NCBI GenBank assembly: GCA_023411555.1
Contig: JAEYOQ010000006.1
Location: forward strand, 13,983 to 77,982
Length of the DNA: 64,000 nucleotides
From: Bacillota bacterium
GTDB taxonomy: Bacteria > Bacillota > Clostridia > Lachnospirales > Lachnospiraceae
Direction of reading: 5' to 3'
Under the pieces are notes generated by a model. That model saw only the letters and a program-made list of their open reading frames with translations. It searched no databases and had not been told where the DNA came from. Positions within the stretch are counted from its first letter, which is position 1. Each line of letters begins with the position of its first letter. Shown here piece by piece: positions 43,401 to 52,506 of this stretch. The position numbers were made by a program, and so were the translations under genes.

Positions 43401-43802
43401 ATGTTAAACACTAATAAAGTCAGACTTATGACGAAGCTTGCCCTCTATGAGACCAAGGAGGGAAAAGAGGATATCCGTCTAAGTAAGTATTATAAAACAG
43501 ATTATGTAAGATACCAGGTTATTAAATCCATCATATGTGCAACCATTGGCTATGGATTAATTCTGCTCTTGATCTTTATATATAAGTCAGAATATCTCAT
43601 CAAGAATGCAGTAACCTTAGATTATAAAGGGATAGGTACCTATATTCTTGGTATCTATATCATTGTAATTTCAATCTACGGTTTAGGTGCATTAGCAGGA
43701 TATTCTATTAAATATGATATGTCACGCAAGAAGCTATCCAGATATTATAAGCTTCTAAAGCGTCTAAATAAGATATATAACGAGGAGACACCTGAGTCTT
43801 AA
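43401..43802 (+). CDS. Small membrane protein of the cdaA operon
   Basis: A 133-residue protein with two membrane segments (about 47-66 and 80-104), flanked by charged cytoplasmic ends (ETKEGKEDIRLSKYYKTD and SRKKLSRYYKLLKRLNKIYN). No enzymatic motif. It lies 18 bases before the next membrane protein (stop at 43802, start at 43821) in a run of genes leading to cdaA, so an accessory role in the envelope or in c-di-AMP control is possible but unproven. Confidence 0.65.
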   Translation: MLNTNKVRLMTKLALYETKEGKEDIRLSKYYKTDYVRYQVIKSIICATIGYGLILLLIFIYKSEYLIKNAVTLDYKGIGTYILGIYIIVISIYGLGALAGYSIKYDMSRKKLSRYYKLLKRLNKIYNEETPES

Positions 43803-43820
43803 AGTTTGGAGGAAACAATT

Positions 43821-44906
43821 ATGATGCCATTATTGGTATTTAGAGAACGAGTGAAGAGCTTTTACCAAAGACATGATATCTATATTAATCCGGCGGTAAA
43901 ATTTCTTTTTGCACTCATATCTTTTATTGCGATTAATCAGGAGATTGGTTTTGATTCACGACTGAAATCCTTACCTGTAGTATTAGCATTAGCCCTGCTC
44001 AGTGCGTTTACGCCCTCTGCGATTATGGTGCTGATTGCAACCTTTATGACTGCGCTGCATGTGTATTACGCATCACCGATTTTATCAATCTTGGTGATAA
44101 TACTCTTTATGATTATTTATTTTTTATTTGCACGATTTACACCAAGATATGGTTATGTCTTACTGGCGATACCGATATTATATACTTTGAAAATACCTTA
44201 TGTTATGCCAATACTTTTGGGGATTGTAGCAACACCTGTGGCTATAGTATCAACAGTATGTGGTGTATTGGTGTATTATATTATCCAGCTGGTGAAGACG
44301 GCAGTGAATGTACAGGTTAATCCCTCTGTAGATGATGTATTAAAGCTATATACGGATGTAATCGATGGTCTGATGAATAATAAGCAGATGATTATGACTA
44401 TTGTCATATTTACTATCATCTTACTGACAGTATATTATGTAAGAAGATTGAGATTTGATTACGCTTTTGAGATATCCATTGCTGCCGGAGCCTTAACCAG
44501 TGTATTGGGCTTTTTAATCAGTGATATAATATTGGATAAATCAGAGCAGATACTGGCTATGATATTAGGTACTATAGTATCAGCAGCGATTGTTTATGTC
44601 GTACATTTCTTTAAGTTGACCCTGGACTATTCCGGAGTAGAACTTGCCCAGTTTGAGGATGATGTTTATTATTACTATGTCAAGGCGGTTCCTAAAGTTA
44701 CCATAACGACCCCTCAGATGAAGGTAAAGCATATTAATGTTAAGAATGTATCACAGGAGATGGCGAGAAACGGTTACCGTAATCATGATATGGATGAAGA
44801 TGAATATGATGAAGATGAGGATGCATATTCTAATCAGGATGGTTTAGGAGCCTTCGGATATAACCACTCCAGAAAAGATAATCGAAAAAACAGGATGGAT
44901 GAGTAA
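43821..44906 (+). CDS. Polytopic membrane protein of the cdaA operon
   Basis: A 361-residue protein with about nine hydrophobic segments in residues 25-275. A hydrophilic C-terminal tail carries an acidic patch (DMDEDEYDEDEDAYSNQDG). ATG 43821 follows GGAGGAA with normal spacing; the in-frame TTG at 43806 lies on that ribosome binding site and is rejected. No transporter or enzyme signature recognised. cdaA follows 54 bases later. Its conservation next to cdaA would need a genome comparison. Confidence 0.7.
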   Translation: MMPLLVFRERVKSFYQRHDIYINPAVKFLFALISFIAINQEIGFDSRLKSLPVVLALALLSAFTPSAIMVLIATFMTALHVYYASPILSILVIILFMIIYFLFARFTPRYGYVLLAIPILYTLKIPYVMPILLGIVATPVAIVSTVCGVLVYYIIQLVKTAVNVQVNPSVDDVLKLYTDVIDGLMNNKQMIMTIVIFTIILLTVYYVRRLRFDYAFEISIAAGALTSVLGFLISDIILDKSEQILAMILGTIVSAAIVYVVHFFKLTLDYSGVELAQFEDDVYYYYVKAVPKVTITTPQMKVKHINVKNVSQEMARNGYRNHDMDEDEYDEDEDAYSNQDGLGAFGYNHSRKDNRKNRMDE

Positions 44907-44960
44907 AAGATAGAAGGAACGCTTGCAGTGAAAAAAGTATTTCGGTAGGAGAGAAGGTAA

Positions 44961-45839
44961 ATGGCGACAATCAGAAACTTTATCAGAGAATATTCTGTGT
45001 GGATTTCGATACCTAAAATCTACCCGACAGATATTATTGAAATCATTATTCTTGCGTTCCTGATTTATAATGTCATTAAATGGGTCAAGAGTACAAGAGC
45101 CTGGGCATTAGTCAAGGGTCTTGTTGTTATTATGGTTTTTTGGCTCGCCGCAGTTATTCTGGATCTTAATGTAGTGATGTGGATTATGAAGAATACGATT
45201 AACGTGGGGATTATTGCAATTGTAATCATATTTCAACCCGAGTTCCGTAAAGCACTAGAGCAGCTAGGACAGAAGAATCTTGTCAAATCCATTATAACTT
45301 TTGATGACAGTAAGGATAGAAATGAGAAGTTTTCAGATCATACCCTAAATGAAATTGTCCGTGCGACTTTTGAACTAGCAAGAACTAAGACAGGTGCTTT
45401 AATTGTTATGGAGGAAGAGACTCCCCTCAATGATTTTGAAAGCACAGGAATCTATATTGATAGTATGATCAGCAGTGAGTTGTTGATTAATATATTCGAA
45501 CATAATACACCTCTGCATGATGGAGCGGTCATACTTCGAGGCAATCGTTTAGCAGCAGCCACCTGCTATCTTCCTTTGTCAGATAATATGCAGCTCAGTA
45601 AGGACTTAGGTACAAGACATAGAGCGGGTATTGGTATCAGCGAGGTGTCGGATAGCTTGACAATCATCGTCTCCGAAGAAACCGGTAAGGTATCTATTGC
45701 CAAAGGAGGAAAATTAATTCGTAATGTCGACGGTGACTATCTGAGAGCAAAACTCCTAGACATACAGCACAAATCCACCGAACCTAAGAAATTAAAATTG
45801 TGGAAGGGAAGAATAAAGAATGAAAGAGAAGTTGACTAG
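44961..45839 (+). CDS. cdaA: Diadenylate cyclase CdaA
   Basis: A 292-residue membrane enzyme that makes c-di-AMP from two ATP. Three membrane helices (about 22-95) precede the DisA_N domain with DGAVILRGN (DGA 187-189) and GTRHRAGIG (217-222), the catalytic and nucleotide-binding motifs. EETGKVSIAKGGKL closes the domain. Its last 20 bases overlap cdaR, the regulator that usually accompanies it. c-di-AMP governs potassium and wall homeostasis. Confidence 0.95.
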   Translation: MATIRNFIREYSVWISIPKIYPTDIIEIIILAFLIYNVIKWVKSTRAWALVKGLVVIMVFWLAAVILDLNVVMWIMKNTINVGIIAIVIIFQPEFRKALEQLGQKNLVKSIITFDDSKDRNEKFSDHTLNEIVRATFELARTKTGALIVMEEETPLNDFESTGIYIDSMISSELLINIFEHNTPLHDGAVILRGNRLAAATCYLPLSDNMQLSKDLGTRHRAGIGISEVSDSLTIIVSEETGKVSIAKGGKLIRNVDGDYLRAKLLDIQHKSTEPKKLKLWKGRIKNEREVD

Positions 45840-47052
45840 AAACATCGGCTTAAAAGTTCTGTCCATTATTCTTGCCGCCATTCTTTGGCTGATCATAACG
45901 AACGTGGATGATCCCATAACCCCCGGACATTATAATAATGTCCCTGTAAAGATATTGAATGCGGATGCCATTGATGCTATCAGTACGAGTGATATGGTAT
46001 ATGAGATAGTGGAAGGTGGAACAATCGATTTTAAGTTCGCGGCGAGAAGAAGTATTATAGACAATATTTCTCTCTCTGATTTCGAGGTGACCGCTGATTT
46101 TGCTAAGCTATCCGATGTGAATGCAGTTACGATAGATATAAAATGCCCCAGGTATGGAGAAGATGTTACTATAACAGAGGGCCTGTATCAGGTAATGAAG
46201 ATAAACCTGGAGGAGCTGGTAAGCAAGAATTTTAAGGTAACTGTTGAATCCAAGGGAGAACCTGCTGAGGGTTATTATATCGGTGAAAAAACAGCAAGTA
46301 CAATCACCACGGTTAAAGGTCCGAAGAGTAAGATTGAGCGGATCGATGAGATTGTTGCTGAGGTTAATGTAGCAGGTGCTTCTGATACCTATATCAGCTA
46401 TGAGAAGCTGAAGGCATTTGATAAAAATGGCGAAGAGATAAGCTCTAATCTTACCTTTAGCCCAAGCTTTGTTTCAATTAATATTAAAATCTATAAAACA
46501 AAAGAGATCGACTTGAAGGTGAAGACCACTGGCACACCGGCTTCCGGTTATACCTTGGCAGAAGTTGACTATGAGCCGAAGACAATAGAGGTTGCAGGAC
46601 CAAATGATATTTTGAACAATACCACAGAGCTATTTATTGAAGAAGATGTTAGTGATGCAAAAGATAGTATCCAAAAGGAAGTGAATCTTCAGGAGCAACT
46701 AACAGAGGGGTTATTACTGGCTGGAGATGATAAGACAGCGGTAGTGAATATTACAATTGAGAAGATTGCAACAAAGGAAATTACTATTTGGCCAGGAGAT
46801 ATTGAAATCAGGAATAAACCTCATGATATGGAGGTTGGCTTTCTTACGACAGGACCGATCAAGGTCATGGTAGCAGGTCCATCCAATGAATTGAAGGATA
46901 TAAGCAGAAATTCCATGAAGCCTTATATTGATCTTTTGGATTACACTTATGGAACCTATGCTGTTAGATTACAGATGGAGGCAGGAGTATACTCAACCTT
47001 AACGGATAATCCGAATGTCAGTGTATATTTAGCAGATGAAGGACAGCAGTGA
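45820..47052 (+). CDS. cdaR: CdaA regulator CdaR (YbbR-repeat protein)
   Basis: A 410-residue extracellular regulator anchored by one N-terminal segment (LKVLSIILAAILWLIITN). Four YbbR-type repeats follow, visible as recurring V-x-G-P motifs (TVKGPKSKIERI, VAGPNDILNN, MVAGPSNELKD) separated by about 80 residues. It binds CdaA and alters its activity in other Firmicutes. Translation overlaps cdaA by 20 bases. The HPr-like gene starts 20 bases downstream. Confidence 0.93.
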   Translation: MKEKLTRNIGLKVLSIILAAILWLIITNVDDPITPGHYNNVPVKILNADAIDAISTSDMVYEIVEGGTIDFKFAARRSIIDNISLSDFEVTADFAKLSDVNAVTIDIKCPRYGEDVTITEGLYQVMKINLEELVSKNFKVTVESKGEPAEGYYIGEKTASTITTVKGPKSKIERIDEIVAEVNVAGASDTYISYEKLKAFDKNGEEISSNLTFSPSFVSINIKIYKTKEIDLKVKTTGTPASGYTLAEVDYEPKTIEVAGPNDILNNTTELFIEEDVSDAKDSIQKEVNLQEQLTEGLLLAGDDKTAVVNITIEKIATKEITIWPGDIEIRNKPHDMEVGFLTTGPIKVMVAGPSNELKDISRNSMKPYIDLLDYTYGTYAVRLQMEAGVYSTLTDNPNVSVYLADEGQQ

Positions 47053-47071
47053 CATAGATTGGAGGAAACAC

Positions 47072-47350
47072 ATGGTTAGTACAAAGATATTGATTGATAT
47101 TCCCGCGGGCTTGCATTTGAGACCGATTAGTGTATTGTGTAATAGGGCAATTGATTTTAAAGCTACGATAACAATACGCCTCGGTGATAAGTCTGTGAAT
47201 GCAAAAAGTGTACTTGGGGTCTTATCCGCCTGCGTGAAGCATGGAGATGAGATAGATTTAATTTGCGAAGGGCCAGATGAGGTGGAGGCCTTAAATGTGC
47301 TGAGTGAAATGATAAAGTGCGGACTTGGCGATGAATTTATTAAAAAGTAG
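47072..47350 (+). CDS. HPr-family phosphocarrier protein
   Basis: A 92-residue protein. His15 in AGLHLRPIS and Arg17 match the PEP-dependent phosphorylation site of HPr (usually G-[IL]-H-A-R-P-A). Ser46 in NAKSVLGVLSA matches the HPr-kinase site, so both regulatory residues are kept. The Leu-Ile replacements around His15 depart from the usual Ala-Ala. ATG 47072 follows TTGGAGGAAACAC. It is encoded with cdaA-cdaR rather than with enzyme I. It may be the main HPr or a Crh-like paralogue. Confidence 0.85.
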   Translation: MVSTKILIDIPAGLHLRPISVLCNRAIDFKATITIRLGDKSVNAKSVLGVLSACVKHGDEIDLICEGPDEVEALNVLSEMIKCGLGDEFIKK

Positions 47351-47955
47351 TTGTATTTAAATTTCCATAATGCTATAATGGAGGTCACTATCATAGATTC
47401 TATATTTTTAAGATAGTGTGTTTGTATACGATTAAGAAAAGCTGTTAAGTTCTTTTCTGAATAATATTGTCATTTTACTAATTTCTGAATATATTCTAAA
47501 CACCATTAGGCAGCGATATTACCGAGTAGGCTCTATCAGCTATCTTGTGGTGTACTCCTAACCATAGACTTCAATGGATTAAAGCGTTAATCTGGTGTCC
47601 ATGCAATAGGCTGGATTGCTAAATCGAAAAATTATTCATAAGGGCTGACTAATAACAGCTATAATAGAAAAGCGTCTGCGAAGCGGATGCTTTTCTGTAA
47701 ATACATGATTCAAAAAAGTTTGAGAACTTTTTTATACACGATACATAAAAAGAATGCGAAGCTAACATCTATGTATTGATGATCTATAGGTTTAATTCCT
47801 GTTATTGAGTATTCTGAGAAAGGATCTGATTTAGTTGGGACTCGAGTAGATAATACCATATTGTTTATTATCAAATTGTACAGCGTGATTTATCGACTCC
47901 GTCGTTAATATGATGCTTCTGAGAAAAAAATCATATTAATAAAGGAGATATTATT
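47351..47955 (+). ncRNA. Long structured leader upstream of leuA
   Basis: About 600 bases without a gene. Features: a nested hairpin around GATTAA-agcg-TTAATC (about 47576-47591), CAAT...ATTG (about 47609-47623), and a 12-bp stem AAAAGCGTCTGC-gaa-GCGGATGCTTTT (about 47670-47696), which could be an attenuator. I find no T-box motif (TGGNACCGCG), no leucine-rich leader peptide, and no known riboswitch core. It may control leuA or be an independent small RNA. Confidence 0.5.
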
Positions 47956-49623
47956 ATGTTAAATTATAAGAGATATCAAAGGAACCCAATTATAGACCTG
48001 CCGGATAGACAATGGCCGTGTAGACAGATACAAAAGGCACCTGTTTGGTGTAGCGTGGATTTAAGAGATGGGAATCAGGCCTTAATCGAGCCCATGGTGG
48101 TTGAAGAAAAGGTTGAGTTCTTTCAATTGCTGGTGAAGCTGGGCTTTAAAGAGATTGAGGTTGGTTTTCCTTCGGCTTCGCAGATTGAGTTTGACTTTCT
48201 GAGGCAGCTTGTTGATCGTAAATTGATTCCCGACGATGTTACCGTTCAAGTTCTGGTACAGTGCCGAGAGCATTTACTGAAAAGAACCTTTGAGTCATTG
48301 GAGGGCGTTAAGAGAGCAATCGTGCATATATATAACTCTACCTCTACTCTTCAAAGAGATGTAGTTTTCCATATGTCCAGAGAAGAGATTAAACAAATTG
48401 CTGTTGAAGGAGCAAAATTGGTGAAGGAATATGCGAAGGATTTTCCTGGAGAGATTATTCTGGAATATTCTCCTGAAAGCTTTAGCGGAACCGAAGTCGA
48501 CTATGCTTTAGAGGTTTGTACTGCAGTTCAGGATATCTGGGAACCTACGCCAGAGAAGAAGATTATCTTCAATCTTCCTGCAACGGTTGAGATGAATACT
48601 CCTAATGTTTATGCAGATCAGATTGAGTGGATGAACCGTCATTTTAAAGATCGTGATTCGATTATTTTGAGTGTACATCCCCACAATGACCGTGGTACAG
48701 GTGTAGCAATTGCTGAACTGGCGCTTCTGGCAGGTGCTGACCGAGTGGAAGGAACCTTATTTGGCAATGGCGAAAGAACCGGTAATGTAGATATCTTGAC
48801 CTTAGCATACAACATGTTTTCACAGGGGATTAATCCCGAGCTGGAAATTGATAGTATTAACGATATTATTGAAGCGTATGAACGTCTATGTAAGATGAAG
48901 GTGCATGAAAGACATCCATACGCAGGCAAGTTGGTATTTACCGCATTCTCCGGTTCTCATCAGGATGCGATTAATAAGGGAATTCAAGCGATGAAGGAAC
49001 GTAACAGCACCATATGGGCTGTTCCCTACCTTCCTATTGATCCTTCCGACATTGGAAGACAGTATGAACCCATTGTTCGTATTAACAGCCAGTCCGGTAA
49101 GGGTGGCGTTGCCTTTATTATGGAGAACTATTTCGGCTTCAAGCTGCCTAAAGGTATGCATAAGGAATTCGCCGATGTGATACAGAAATTATCAGAGACA
49201 CAGGGTGAGATTGCACCGGATCAGATAATGAAGGAATTTAAGGCTTGCTATCTGGAGAAGAAGGAGCCGTTACACTTCAGAAAATGCAAGACATGGGATC
49301 TTACAGATCGCGAGGATGATTGCACCAGCGCAGAGGTTATATATACGAATAAAGGTGTAGAGATGACTTTTACTGCCACCGGTAACGGACCGCTTGATGC
49401 CGTACAGAGAGGTTTGATGAAGGAGCTTGGTATCGAAATAAAGATTCTAGACTATACCGAGCATGCCCTGGGTGGTGGTGCGAATGCACAAGCTGCAGCA
49501 TATATCCACATGGTGGATTTAAAGACTGGAAGAGCAACCTACGGCGTCGGTGTAAGCTCCAATATCACAAGAGCATCCATTCGTGCCATGTTCAGTGCCC
49601 TGAACCGTTTGGGATTGAATTAA
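47956..49623 (+). CDS. leuA: 2-isopropylmalate synthase
   Basis: A 555-residue enzyme that condenses acetyl-CoA with 2-oxoisovalerate, the first step of leucine synthesis. VWCSVDLRDGNQALIEPM is the HMGL-like signature with metal-binding Asp. IEVGFPSAS, HPHNDRGTGVAIAE and EGTLFGNGERTGNVDI supply the other metal and substrate residues. The C-terminal LeuA dimer domain (about 430-555) for leucine feedback ends in GVGVSSNITRASIRAMFSALNRL. AAGGAGAT precedes ATG 47956. It belongs to the long (LeuA2-like) form. It is preceded by an unusual leader. Confidence 0.95.
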   Translation: MLNYKRYQRNPIIDLPDRQWPCRQIQKAPVWCSVDLRDGNQALIEPMVVEEKVEFFQLLVKLGFKEIEVGFPSASQIEFDFLRQLVDRKLIPDDVTVQVLVQCREHLLKRTFESLEGVKRAIVHIYNSTSTLQRDVVFHMSREEIKQIAVEGAKLVKEYAKDFPGEIILEYSPESFSGTEVDYALEVCTAVQDIWEPTPEKKIIFNLPATVEMNTPNVYADQIEWMNRHFKDRDSIILSVHPHNDRGTGVAIAELALLAGADRVEGTLFGNGERTGNVDILTLAYNMFSQGINPELEIDSINDIIEAYERLCKMKVHERHPYAGKLVFTAFSGSHQDAINKGIQAMKERNSTIWAVPYLPIDPSDIGRQYEPIVRINSQSGKGGVAFIMENYFGFKLPKGMHKEFADVIQKLSETQGEIAPDQIMKEFKACYLEKKEPLHFRKCKTWDLTDREDDCTSAEVIYTNKGVEMTFTATGNGPLDAVQRGLMKELGIEIKILDYTEHALGGGANAQAAAYIHMVDLKTGRATYGVGVSSNITRASIRAMFSALNRLGLN

Positions 49624-49650
49624 ACCGATAATTGAATAGTGTAAGTTCTT

Positions 49651-49678
49651 ATAGGGAGATGTTTAAACATCTCCCTAT
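49651..49678. terminator. Perfect palindrome after leuA
   Basis: ATAGGGAGATGTTT (49651-49664) and AAACATCTCCCTAT (49665-49678) form a perfect 28-base palindrome. TATTAATTT follows. Likely an intrinsic terminator. Confidence 0.8.
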
Positions 49679-49854
49679 ATTAATTTAGAGAAAAATACGT
49701 TTTATGATACAAGTGCATGAAATATATTTCTAGTAACCATCATTAATTATGGAATACGGGGGACATTTGGAGTATGGATTGTTAAAATTCCTATTTTCTG
49801 GCAAGAATTAAAGTACTAAGAATGTTTTGGAAACAGGAGGAGAGGGCGGTAAAC

Positions 49855-49883
49855 TTGACGCTCCTTCCTTTAAATGCTATAAT
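49855..49883 (+). promoter_or_regulatory. Promoter of the wall-polymer cluster
   Basis: TTGACG (49855-49860), 17-base spacer, TATAAT (49878-49883), 56 bases before the first gene of the cluster. Confidence 0.87.
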
Positions 49884-49939
49884 TCCTATGCTGTGGTTTC
49901 AGATTAGGATATGCTTCCAAAATAGATGGAGGTCTAATT

Positions 49940-52324
49940 ATGAAAACAAGTATAATTATTCCTTATCACAGAGGGGAGGCTTATTTGAGAGACTGCTTGG
50001 ATAGTCTCAAGGAGCAAACCGCCAGTGATCTGGAAATACTTCTGATCTGCGATCATGTGGATGAGAAAGAGCTTGAATGTCTTTTGGATTATGAGGAATT
50101 ATCGATTCAGGTTTATCACCTTCAGAGTAAAACCGGGGTTGCGGCAGCTAGAAATCTTGGGCTCGATAAGGCAACCGGTAATTATGTATATTTTTTAGAT
50201 AGTGATGATTATTTATACGGAAATACCATAGAGAATCTTGTTCTTGCTGCCCAGGAACGAGATGATGATATCGTCTACGGTAAAAAGAAGTCTACTTGGT
50301 TTGGCAGAAGTGTTTATCTTGCACGTAAGGAGGATAAGGAAACCAGCGACGACGAGGAAGAAGAAAGCGAAGCAAGTACTTCGGATTCGGCAGAATTACA
50401 GGCTGAGGGGAATGCAGAGAATGAAGGTAGTGAGGAGGATACTCATCAGGAGGATTCTGATGAGGAGGAAGGCTCCGATGACATATCGTTTGAGCAGGCA
50501 GATAGGATTGAAGCCGATCAATCGGACGAGAGTCTTTCGGAAGACGAGCTACTTCGGTTAAAGCAGACACGGATTAGGCAGGCGTACCGTATTTTGGTAG
50601 CCAAGCGTAAAGGCGTTCGCAATATTTCAGTGCTGAATATCTTATTTAAGAGAAGCTTTGTGGAAGAGAATCAGCTTCGTTTTCCCGAAAATTTGATTTA
50701 TATGTCCGATGTTCCCTTTCTATTAGAGGCACTATCTAAGACAGATAAGCTACGCAAACGTCTTTCTGCTAAATATATTAAAAGAAAGCATAATGACGCA
50801 ATTAATTTACCTTCTTTGTCACAGATTAGAGATCCAAACAGATTCGATGAATTTATAGAAACTTACTATATAACCACGCAGAAAATTCCAAGAGATTCTG
50901 AATTAAGAAACCATTTCGATAGAAAATACATCTCTTACTATACAAAAGTGTATGCCCCTAAGCTAAAAAGAAGCGCCAATCCCATATGGAGGGAAGATAA
51001 TTTCATCAGAATGAGTGACATTATCAGTCAGATAAATCCGGAGGTCCTTAAAGCTCAGAAGGGCTATAAAAAGTTGATCCTTAAGGCTTTAATTAAGAAG
51101 AATGCAGTGGCATCACGGAGGATTGTAACCGTATACTTAGCTTATCAAAAGCTGAAGAGAATTCTGAAAAGTAGGAAGGCACTATACACGACACTCTATA
51201 ACCGTGTATTCTTAAAACGGCCGATTCTAGGAGATACGATTCTTTTTGAGAGCTATTTTGGCAAAAACTATTCGGATAATCCCAAATATATCTATGAATA
51301 CCTGGCGATGCATCATAGGAAAGAATTTAAGTTCATTTGGGTCATCAACGAGAAGAATACCGATATCCCCTTTAAACACAAGAAGATAAAGCGATTTTCC
51401 TTCTTATACTATTATTATCTTGCACGAAGTAAGTATTTTGTGTTTAACAGTAGGCAGCCGGAATGGACTGTGAAGAGAAAGGGTACTATTTTTCTACAGA
51501 CCTGGCATGGAACTCCTCTGAAGAAGCTGGTATTTGATATGGATGATATCACCTCAGCTTCCCCAAAATATAAGCAGCAGGTGTATAAGCAATCTCGTGC
51601 CTGGGATTATTTGATTGCACCCAATGCCTTCTGTAGTGAGACCTTTCGCAGATGCTTTATGTATGAGAATGAGCTTCTGGAGACCGGCTATCCAAGAAAT
51701 GATATCTTACATGCCTTGGATAAGGATAAGATATCCGAGAGGATTCGTAAACGGCTAGGGATTCCCCTGGATAGAAAGACAATCCTCTATGCTCCTACCT
51801 GGAGAGACGATGAGTTTTACGGAAAGGGACAATATAAATTTGAGCTGCAACTGGATCTAAGGAAGATGCATGAACGCCTAGGCGATCAATATGCGGTTCT
51901 ACTTCGCACACATTATTTTATTGCAGATTCGCTGGATGTAAGCTCTTACGGCGGATTTGCTTATAATGTAAGTAAGTATGATGACATTTCAGAGCTGTAT
52001 CTGATCTCGGATATCTTAATTACGGACTATTCCTCGGTATTCTTTGATTATGCGAATTTAAAGCGTCCAATGCTATTCTTCACCTATGATCTGGAGAAGT
52101 ATAGAGATATTCTTAGGGGCTTTTATCTGGACATTGAAAAGGAGGTACCCGGTCCTCTCCTGTACACGACGGATGAGGTGATCAATGCGGTACAGAACAT
52201 TGATGAGGTGTCTCGTAAATATAAACAAAGATATAAGGAATTCTATCACAGATTTTGTGAATGGGAAGATGGACATGCAGCGGAAAAAGTGGTAAAATTA
52301 GTCTTTATGAAGAGTGTAAAATAA
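49940..52324 (+). CDS. GT2 glycosyltransferase fused to CDP-glycerol glycerophosphotransferase (TagF-like)
   Basis: A 794-residue two-domain enzyme. GT2 domain: SIIIPYHRGEAYLRDCLDSL at the N-terminus and the metal motif DSDD at 87-90. It is interrupted by an insert at 131-204 made almost only of Glu, Asp, Ser, Gln and Thr, then resumes with LFKRSFVEENQLRFPENL. The second domain (about 430-794) carries TWHGTPLKKL, YAPTWRDDEFYGKG and ITDYSSVFFDY, the nucleotide-binding and catalytic parts of TagF/TagB enzymes. It should link sugar addition to glycerol-phosphate transfer on a lipid-linked polymer. First gene of the cluster. Confidence 0.88.
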   Translation: MKTSIIIPYHRGEAYLRDCLDSLKEQTASDLEILLICDHVDEKELECLLDYEELSIQVYHLQSKTGVAAARNLGLDKATGNYVYFLDSDDYLYGNTIENLVLAAQERDDDIVYGKKKSTWFGRSVYLARKEDKETSDDEEEESEASTSDSAELQAEGNAENEGSEEDTHQEDSDEEEGSDDISFEQADRIEADQSDESLSEDELLRLKQTRIRQAYRILVAKRKGVRNISVLNILFKRSFVEENQLRFPENLIYMSDVPFLLEALSKTDKLRKRLSAKYIKRKHNDAINLPSLSQIRDPNRFDEFIETYYITTQKIPRDSELRNHFDRKYISYYTKVYAPKLKRSANPIWREDNFIRMSDIISQINPEVLKAQKGYKKLILKALIKKNAVASRRIVTVYLAYQKLKRILKSRKALYTTLYNRVFLKRPILGDTILFESYFGKNYSDNPKYIYEYLAMHHRKEFKFIWVINEKNTDIPFKHKKIKRFSFLYYYYLARSKYFVFNSRQPEWTVKRKGTIFLQTWHGTPLKKLVFDMDDITSASPKYKQQVYKQSRAWDYLIAPNAFCSETFRRCFMYENELLETGYPRNDILHALDKDKISERIRKRLGIPLDRKTILYAPTWRDDEFYGKGQYKFELQLDLRKMHERLGDQYAVLLRTHYFIADSLDVSSYGGFAYNVSKYDDISELYLISDILITDYSSVFFDYANLKRPMLFFTYDLEKYRDILRGFYLDIEKEVPGPLLYTTDEVINAVQNIDEVSRKYKQRYKEFYHRFCEWEDGHAAEKVVKLVFMKSVK

Positions 52325-52506
52325 ATAAAACGATTTTCACCCTTAGAAGTTTATGTCTGCATCATCCTTGACATAAACTAACACAAAGGGCAGGCATGAA
52401 GATTTCGTTATTATGTTCCATATGAGTGCGAAGAATTTCGAAAGAATATTCGCACTTGTAATGATGTTATTCAAGCTGCCGTAAGGGGCAGCACGGGAGG
52501 TTATGA
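52325..52506 (+). other. Three-hairpin gap before tagG
   Basis: Stems AGTTTATGTC/GACATAAACT (52348-52379), AGTGCGAA/TTCGCACT (52425-52456) and GCTGCC/GGCAGC (52475-52492). The third lies just before the GGGAGG of tagG. No U tracts and no gene. It is probably an mRNA-processing or translation-control element within the operon. Confidence 0.55.

Noticed and set aside
47351..47955. T-box riboswitch for leuA
   Set aside because: The invariant antiterminator motif TGGNACCGCG and a clear specifier stem were not found by eye.
49822..50004. 60-residue frame overlapping the start of the GT2 gene
   Set aside because: It overlaps the promoter and the real gene in another frame, with no recognisable protein pattern.
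50238..50561. 107-residue Arg-rich frame inside the GT2-TagF gene
   Set aside because: It is the +1 reading of the Glu/Asp-rich insert; its Arg content is a codon-shift effect.
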